Of a stretch of 64,000 nucleotides of DNA, positions 11,895-20,800 are shown in pieces (the stretch's first letter is position 1; every line of letters begins with the position of its first letter). Under the pieces are notes generated by a model, which worked only from the letters and a program-made list of their open reading frames with translations, had not been told where the DNA came from and did not search any database. The DNA comes from Panax quinquefolius. Its lineage: Eukaryota > Streptophyta > Magnoliopsida > Apiales > Araliaceae. Location: assembly GCA_020205615.1 (NCBI GenBank), contig CM035160.1, positions 150,331,991-150,395,990 on the forward strand. The letters are read 5' to 3'. A program made the position numbers and the translations under genes.

Positions 11895-14800
11895 TATATA
11901 TATATGATTTCTCACATATATATATATATATATATATAGGAGGATCTCCAACGGACTGGTCCGTTAATGGACCAGTCCGTTGGAGATCCTCTCCATATAT
12001 ATATGTGTGTGTGTGGCATTTTTTTTAGTTTGAGTAAGGAAAATTAGAAGTTGTTCCTGGGTCATTCAACTATTTCAAGTGTTGACTAGTTGGGTGAAGA
12101 GCCGTTGAATCCTGGAGTAGGATTTCGTCAGTGACCTTAGCACCGAGAAAAGTTCTCCGAGGGACGAAATTTCTACTTAAGGACAGTGCACTGCACGCCT
12201 CTGCTCAACATAATTCGCTCTAAATCGATAAGTTTTATTTCTGCCCTTCTTTTATTTGATAGTTGAATCCTATATTTATTCGTATTTTACCAACAATAAT
12301 CACGTCCCAACAGGCATATAATCTCTTATCACACTTAAATACCTTAAAATCTTCTTGGCAACACCCTTTGATCATTACTTGAGTTCGACTGTAATTGTCA
12401 AGAAGACCCACGACAAAAATAATGTATGTCTTAATACATTGTTGAGCATCTTGACATTATGTTAAGATACTCATTTACATTCACTTATCATATGAAGAAT
12501 CAAAATATTCTCAGGTTTGCAATCCAACACAATGAATCTTAACACAGTGTTCTAAAAATCTCCACCCAGCGCTTAGGCCCTCCTCGGCGCCTCTTTGCCA
12601 GCGCGCCAGCCCTCCTCGGCACCCCACTGGGCGTTAGGCCCCCTTTGGCGCCTCACCATGACACTCAGGCCTGGCGCGCCAGGCCTCCTCGGCGCCTCGC
12701 TTAAGCGCTAGGCCCCCTTTGGCGCCTCACTCACGATTACTCAGGGCTTGTATGCCAGTCTCCTCCTTAGGCCCCCTGACGCCTCACCTAAGCCCAAGGC
12801 GGCAAAAAAATTCCTCCATAAAATTAGGCGGGGCCTAGACGGAGTCTAGGCGAATAGGTTTTTTTTATTTTAATAACTACCCAAACCAGATTTTAATATA
12901 TTTATTTTTCTAATGATTTACCATATTCATAATACATGTTGTAGCATATCAAATCACAACAAAAAGTGAACAATATCAAGTCAAAATGGATACTTTTATT
13001 ATAGTTGTAATTTTTTAAACTTGTACCAACTTCAAATTATATAAATGACGATATATTTGTAATATTTAGTTTAATTCAATATAATTCTTAAATTTATATT
13101 TAGTTTCTTAAGTTTTAATATTGAATTAAATTCTTAAAATTTTAAATTTTATTATTTAATAGCAATCTTGTTTATAAATAAAATTAATACGTTAAAAATA
13201 TGTTTGAACTTTGAACAATTGCATGTTTGTGTTTGAACTTTGACATTAGCAATATAGATATGTGTTTGAACTTTAAGGAAAGGCCTTTATTATCTTTATT
13301 ATGGATTATTTTGCTTTATATTATTGTTTTGTTTGAATAAATGTAAGATAAAATATTAAAACTGGCTTAAAATAAAAAATCCCGCCTAGGCCCCCTAAGC
13401 ACTAGACCCCCCTTTGGCCGCCTGCCGCCCGCCTCCCGCCTAGAATCTTTTAGAACATTGTCTTAATAAAATACGATCCATATATGTCATTTGGAAGAAC
13501 ACAACAAACAATATGAATAAACTATATGAATGTCAATGACAAAAGATAGATATATCACTAAGGTCCTATAGGTCAAACAAATATATACAAACATAACTAT
13601 ATGTTGAATTACAAACCTGAGGATAATTTTATTTTCCAATTCATAAGTGAATGTAAAGATCGTCTTAACACAATGTCAAGGGGAAGCCATAAAGAAAGTA
13701 CCATATGCTAGTTTAGTGGGAGCATCTAGTATGTTCAACTATTTACTAAGACAAACATTACTTTTGTAGTGGGTCTTCTTGACAATTTCAGTCGAACCCG
13801 AGTAATGATCAAAGGGCCTTGTCAAGAAGGTTTTAAGGTACTTAAGTGTGACAAGATATTACATGCTGATGATATACATGCAAGATGATAACTTGCAGCT
13901 ACTACAGTTTTTACTTTACTAGCAATATGGTTCAACTAAAGTCCACATCAAGTTTTATATTTGTTTGGTGCAGTTGGAGCATTCTATTTTAAAAGTAATA
14001 AATAAATTTTAAAAGTAATACATAAATTTTATGGTATGCTATAAAGCAAAACACTCCAGTTATTTGACTTAGGAACCTCACAAGGATTTTTGTTGTTTGA
14101 TGATTTTGTGTTTAGACTCATCCAGTTGTACTGTGATAACAGTTTCTTTAACAATTGAATTGTGATAACAGTTTCGTTAACAGTGCTAAAGTATCACAGC
14201 AGCTAAACACGTAATGATAAATAATTTTGTTATCAAGAAGGTGAGCATAAGTGATATTACATTAGAGCATATTTGTACAGATAATATAATTAACTCCTAA
14301 ACTAAAGTTTTTCGCCATATATTTTTAAATAGATATGTTGCTACATGGGCGTAAATGCATCATGGGATGTATTTGTTAAATGGGAATTATATAATTTGTT
14401 GTTATAAAGTTTTTCATCTGTAATGATTACTTTTAGTAATATAAATTATTATAATGACTTTTTTTGCATGCAATTAGAGATAATAAATTACAATTTTTGT
14501 TAACTGTTGTATTTAACACGTGGGTGTTATATATGTAGACATATCATTATATAAATTATCAAGGTATGTGTCGACCTTGAATAAAGTTTGTGCATTCAAT
14601 TTAGCCTTTCAAGTATTTATTGTGACACATAATTATATTTTGCTATAATAAAGTTAAGACATACGAGGTTTGTTGGAACCATAAAGTGATGACTGACGAC
14701 AAGATAATCAATTAATGAGGATTCAATTTGGGTGTTATCAGGTCGCCACGCTCTATATTAAATCCATGTTAGTAAAGTTAAAGACTCTTGTGACCATGGT

Positions 14801-17800
14801 TGGCTCAATTACCTCCATGATTCAGGGTTTGAGGCTCTATAGGACCGGATTGACTTTCAGAGTAGTTACTAGACCAATGGTTTTATCAAAAGCGCGCATA
14901 AAGTTTTAAAGTTTTTGATTAGCCCGTGTTTTGTTTTATATATATAACTATTTTTCAATTAATCATTATCCCAAGTGGGAGAATGTAAGAATATTTTATT
15001 GGACAATATTAATTGTATTTATATAAATCAGGCTAATCGATTGGTCTAATTAAGTTTAACATATGGACTCTAACTAAGTCTAATATGAGTTGGCGCTAGT
15101 GTTAGTTATTTAAGTAACCATTTGGGCTTGTGATGAGTAGACCCACTAGGTTTATTAATCATGAATAATATAAGTATGGAACTAGGTCATCTCCCTTGAT
15201 CCTACACACTTAAGGATTTTATAATACCTAAAAATTATTGAGGTTTTCTCATCAAGCCAGTATATAGGGCATCAAGGGAGTAGTACCTTGTTCATCTATA
15301 AGAGATCAATTCTGTTGCGTTCATCATGAATTCCAAAGAAGGTACACAATATTATTGTTATCTATATGTTCTATGTGTTCTTCTCCTATCTATGTGTACA
15401 GATAGAATTATTAATTATTACAGATTAATTCTTAGATATATCTCTGCAAGTTCAATATATTAATATTTACATGGGACTCAAGGGCATATATATACCTTCA
15501 TCGACCGATCAAATAAAATGAAAATGACACCCTTATTTCCAAACACTAATGATAAAATATAGCAGGACACAAAGGTCAGGCACGATCTTTATCTTGCAAC
15601 AATACCTAAACTCAACTACGCCTTTTATCTCAAACCAGTTGAGATATACTGAAAATGAATCCCATATGTATTAGAAAGGCAAGAAGAAAACTAAAAAGAC
15701 AAACAAATTAAATGGTAAAATAATTAATATTTTACTAAAAATAAAAGAATAAAACGAATGGAGATAAGAAAAATTAACATACCCACGTATAGAAAAATAC
15801 ATACATACTTGTATGCCGGTAAGAGAGAAAGGGTGAGAGTGAAAAAAAAAACACAACAAAAAGGTGCAACACTCTAGTCCGCCTCTATTATGCAGATTAC
15901 GTACTCAACAAACTCATGTCCTTCCACTCCTTCAAGTCTCTTAAAACAACTTTCCCTCCTGATGCAAGGCTCCTCTTATTACCAGTAAATTTATACCATA
16001 AATGTCCTTCCTATTTCCTCTATACCTTTCCATTAACTATAATCAAGAAAATATTCAACAAAGTAGATCTCCCTAGCATAAACCCAAATATGATTTATGT
16101 ATTTGATACTCCTTCCTATTCTTAACTGAGGTTCACTCGGTCAGTCCCATAACTTTATTGTAACAACACTACATCCAAAAATTCATGCAACAAAACCAGA
16201 AACTCCAAATCCTAATAAAGATTTACTCATTCCCCTAAATGAAAACAACATAATCTATTCAACCAGAAATATAAAAACTGGATGAATTTAGAAACAAGTT
16301 CTGATGAACTGGTTTATACCACTGTAGACTAAATTTTTTTCAAACCAACGTGCATCAATCAGTTTGCAACAGATGGTGTTTTCAATAGATGACTACAAGA
16401 ACTACTCACTTTTGTGATGAGTTTCATCAAGAAATTATATATTACTTGATACATGAAAGATATCCAACAAAACCTTTAAAAGAAAATTAATGTTATGGTA
16501 AGTAGTTCAACCAATCTAAAAACTGTTTTCGAAACATTTATGACGATATCATGCTAATCAAGAAAATTCTACTATTTCCACTACAAGCAGCAGTTAGCTC
16601 AGCCAGCTTTACATTCAACTCAACAACGCCTTCGGCCTTTTACCTCAAACTAGTTGGGTAGGACAACTTTAACTCAATGATAAAAAACAGCTTCCTTTTT
16701 AACTGCAACAAGTTGCAACTCAAGAATCCCATATAATGAGGCCCCAGCAGAATTAGGTAGTCTAAAGAAAAAGAAAAAAAAGGAAGAAAAACAAATCAAA
16801 GGCTATAAGTAGCATTGTCATTGGGCACCCACCTGGGATCTGTGAGGCGATAACCAACCGGGTACCAAAGCTTGAGGTCACAAGTTATGGTGAAGTGAAG
16901 AAAGTACATGGGAGAAATGAAGTTTGGAGAATTTTGCCAAGTTTATTACCATTTTTCAGGAAGGGTGTGCAATGGTACATGCACCCCATACAGAATATCG
17001 ATAAATGTAAAAAGCATAAGCTAATAATAGAACATAAATACCACTACACCATATCGGTAATACATTCTAAGCAGGGTAAGAAAGGAGACGAAGAGGAGAT
17101 AGCACAACGTGAACTACATGCCCAAGCAAATGTATTAGCCCAATCATATCTTTGCAACTCATGAATTAACATTAAAGAATAATTTATAATATTGAACTAT
17201 ATACTCCCTCCATTTTATTGCCACTCTTTTTTTTGTTTGTGCACCATGGAGTTTGAAATGTGCTGAAAACATTTTTTTATATATATACTTATACTATATG
17301 TAAATGTTATATCTTAAAATCCATGCCACAAACCCCCAAAAAATAGAGTGTGGCAACTAAATTAACACAGAAGGAGTAATCATCAATACCATGAAAATTT
17401 AGAAACCACGCAATAGAACAACTTACACACTTTCAAAATATGAAATTGCGCAGAAGCAATATTTATACATGCAAATTTTTTAAAAAATAGGATATGTTGT
17501 CATCATCAAAGAATTGGAAGCAAAAGTGTCAAAAGGAGTTCATACCAGAAAAGCATCAATACAAATACAGCATTGCGGTAGAAGTTGTAAAGAACGAGAT
17601 AACCAATGCGACGATAATTCCAGTGCCCATGTACCAAAAGTAATCTTTTCAAAAATCTAAACTGACCCATAGCAAAATCTGATGCCATCACCGCTTGACG
17701 CCCTTCCTGGCCACATATGCCAACACCAACATCCGCCATTTGGATCATTGAAACATCATTAGCCCCTACAAAATTGTTGTCAAACAGCAGCTAGTAAGAA

Positions 17801-20800
17801 TAAGTAAACTTTCAACCTGGTTAAGTCTAGCACAACAGGAATTTCCATCCAACAAGGGCTTTGCATACAGGCTCGTATTAACAAGAGAATCTAGAAAACT
17901 ATCTTTCTTAAAATCGTATGTAAATCTCACTCCATATATTCATATAGAAAAAACTATTAAGGCTTGGCAGATCTAACAGAAGATGTGATGTTAGCTACCC
18001 CTTCCCTGACAACAAAAATAACATCAGAATCAATCAACTCACCATCACCAATAGCTAGTGTCAAATCATCAGTCCGGCACTTTATCAAGTCAACAATTCC
18101 AGCTTTCTGCAAGGGTGCAACACGGCAGCAGAGCACTACCCGACATGAAGTTGCAAGATCAAACAACTGTTAAAAGAAAACAAATTACTAAGTCAGACAC
18201 TTTTACTCGGTGAAGAAAAGATAACAAATTTCAAAGTAACTTCAACAACTGAACTCTAATTTGAATGAATTACAGAAAACCCAAGACCAATCGAAGTATA
18301 AATCTAAATTTTGAATTTGATTAAGAGAAAATAAAACAATGCATACCTCAGATTCCAGATCTTTCTCCAATATGTACACCAGACTATTCCCATCAATTAT
18401 TAGGGCTAGAGGTGCACTTACAGTTCCTTCATCTTTTCTAGCTTGAAGATGTGGCGCATTTGTTAACTTCACGTCACCAGGAACCTCAAGACAATCACTT
18501 TCAGCACTTTTTTTCAATTTTAAATTTTGAGTTCTGCAATTACTCGATTTCACACCATATCTGGCAATAGCACCAGATAGGAGTTTTCTGCATTCATTTT
18601 CTGAATTGCCGTTTACAACAATCTGATGCATATCTGAAGTCAAAAGTTTGCAAGATAGACCAATTGAAATTGCTGTCTCTTGCTTGTCACCCGTTAAAAC
18701 CCAGACCTTAATTCCTGCTTGCCGAAGAGACTCAATGGCTTCTGGTACACCATCTTGTAGCTTGTCCTCGATTCCAGTCGCTCCAAGTAGACTCAAGTTG
18801 CATTCAATAATTGATGCTGTTTGACGTAACTTTGTAGATCTGTCAGTCAATGAAGTGCTTGCATCTTCATACATGCATTGCCACTCCTCAACTTCTTCAC
18901 CTGTAAGATCCTTTGCAGCAACTACAAGTGTGCGAAGACCTTCAGATGAATATGCATTCAAATGACTCTGAGTTGTATGCATTATATAGTCAACCTTTTC
19001 AGGGTCTTTGTTTAGAATGCTGAAAAGTGAGGTATCAGCACCTTTTACAAATACCTTCACATCATTGTTGGGAAATCTGATAACAACAGACATTCTTTTG
19101 CGTACACTATCAAACTCGTGCAGCCCCAACACATCCAACCTGCATTCCACATAGATGATAATATTACAAATTAATTTGAACATGATAATAAGTAAAGAAA
19201 AGTTACAAACTTCATCATAAAACAGCATGTGATTACTGCTATCAAATGATGTGTCATAAGTAATAATGGTTAAAAATATCAATTTCATAAAAAATAAACA
19301 GATTACAAGGTAGGACAATTAACCATGGTCAAAGTACAGAAAGTGAAGTAAGAGAGATTTCTACCTTAGTTTCTCACCGTTGACATCAATAACAATATGC
19401 CCAGATGTCCTCTCAAAAAGAGTATATCCATAAGCCGATGCAGCAACAACCAATGATATTTCATCAGGAGATTCACCCTGATAGTCAATAGCTACGACAT
19501 TGTCATCTAAACCGCTCTCAGTGCAATTTAAAGTTGTAAGCATAGGAATCACAGTGTTACACGCAGCCAGTGCAAGAAAAAATTCATGTGTCGCAATCCT
19601 ATCATCTCCAGTTAAGTCCTTGTGCAACAAATCCATGAGCTCAGAATCAACAGCAATGTCAGATTTCAGCTTCCATCTCTTTCTAACCAAAGGGGCTGCT
19701 GTTGGTAATCCTGCCAAGATTCATGAAAAATTGCTTATCAAAGAATTTTTGGGATTAACTAGACGTAGGAATCTCTTCTCCTTTGTGTACCAAAAAGCAT
19801 GAGCACATCCAAGCATCTTTACAAATACATAAAATAAGATCAATATATGTGTGTATTTGTGTAAACGACAATTGAAAACCAATCGATAATTAAAGCCTGC
19901 ACCAATTTTGAAAACAAATGATTTACATTAAACAAATAATGCCTTATATAGTGATAATCAAACTAACATCCCCACCCCACCCCCACCCCCACCCCCACCC
20001 CAAAACTTTGTATAACACCCATTGCCCCCTCAATGATCAAATAAACATTTAAAAGGCCCAAATCAGTAAGAACTTCAACACTATGATTCATGCTCATGAT
20101 CCATGTACCAGAACTTAAAATATTGAGTGCTAATTCAGCGAGAAAGTATATAGCCATACTTGCAATTTCTGCATCGTGTGAAGTTCCTAACATGGGCAGG
20201 GAGCTCCCATAATTCTTTCCATAAACACTTGCTCTTTTGAATTCCATTTTGTTTTCAGTAAGAGTTCCTGTCTTATCTGAAAATACATAGCGTATTTGAC
20301 CCAAATCTTCATTTATATTCAAGGATCTGCATTGAAACCTAGAATTAGTACTACTGCAATACATATGCTTGTCTTCGATCATGAAGTATGACTGCCCCAA
20401 CCGAACCAACTCCATGGTGATGTAAAGAGCTATTGGTATCATTATCTGAAACACTATAATAGAACTCAAGAAGGAGAAAAAAGTCTCCATAGGAATCCCA
20501 TAAAACTTGTATGATTTCTCAGGTAAATTTCCATTTACAGAATAAGTTTTCCTGTAATAAGGCAATCTATCAAGTTGGCATTCGTGACGCTTTAGCCATA
20601 AACCCATCCCAAGGGCCACTACTCCACACATGGTGAGAAGAAAAACAGACAAGCATATGGTTTCCCTGTTCATGTAGGTTTCCAGTCTGCTCCTTTTGGA
20701 TGGGGATGCTGCACTGTTCAGCATGGCTTTTGTCTCCTGTCCAGCATAAACAACTACACCAATTACATAATCTGTATTCTTCAGCTGGCAACCACGTAAG

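Larger units (their letters stand above)
6711..12295 (+). mobile_element. Copia retrotransposon lacking most of integrase and RT
   Basis: LTRs at 6711-8213 and 11149-12295 both start TGTTGTATTTTATGC and end TTTTACCAACA. TSD ATAAT lies at 6706-6710 and 12296-12300, exact. The polypurine tract GTATGTGGGGGAT abuts the 3' LTR. Inside are gag, protease, a pre-integrase/zinc region and RNase H, while the integrase core and RT are missing between about 9833 and 9980. MITEs inserted in each LTR explain most of their length difference. Confidence 0.85.
11149..12295 (+). repeat. Copia 3' LTR (contains a Stowaway MITE and a hairpin)
   Basis: Homologous to 6711-8213. It contains the Stowaway at 11314-11569, longer TA microsatellite tracts (about 11771-11937) and a 50-bp perfect hairpin (11941-11990) that the 5' LTR lacks. 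Confidence 0.85.
2355..12312 (-). mobile_element. Gypsy-type gag-protease element (no RT), interrupted by Copia
   Basis: Two related LTRs (2355-2734 and 6238-6710 plus 12301-12312) flank minus-strand gag and protease fragments. The element interrupts the inverted repeat, with TSD AGCAT (2350-2354) and GGCAT (12313-12317), one mismatch. On the minus strand a polypurine tract (AAGAGAGTGGGGGG, about 2736-2749) precedes the 3' LTR. RT, RNase H and integrase are absent between protease and polypurine tract, so this is a non-autonomous gag-protease element or a deletion derivative. It lies in the same orientation as the host gene. Confidence 0.75.
13603..15471 (+). mobile_element. Decayed Copia element, 3' part with 3' LTR
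   Basis: Broken coding traces on the plus strand resemble the end of Copia pol: a PYAS-like segment near 13705, a LRYL-like segment near 13835, and a VSISDIT...INS-like stretch near 14240-14285 comparable to the usual region before PLTK. A purine-rich AGTGGGAGAA precedes an LTR starting TGTAAGAATATT. No intact reading frame remains. Confidence 0.5.
1692..17545 (-). other. Giant intron 5 of the ALA1-like gene, filled with nested transposons
   Basis: The bases between the exon 5 donor and the exon 6 acceptor total 15,854 bp, whereas the other five coding introns are 449, 225, 180, 277 and 89 bp. Everything from about 2260 to 15471 can be assigned to transposon-derived sequence. The outer stretches (1692-2259 and 15472-17545) look like ordinary AT-rich intron apart from one Stowaway MITE. 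Confidence 0.85.

Noticed and set aside
7653..11939. Small ORFs made of Tyr-Ile repeats
   Set aside because: They are translations of TA/CA microsatellites in the Copia LTRs.
15916..16125. Plus-strand ORF of 69 codons in intron 5
   Set aside because: No recognisable domain, antisense to the host intron, low-complexity surroundings.
16811..16870. Possible tRNA-derived SINE head (A/B-box-like words)
   Set aside because: The B-box match is weak and no matching tail, TSD or second copy was found.
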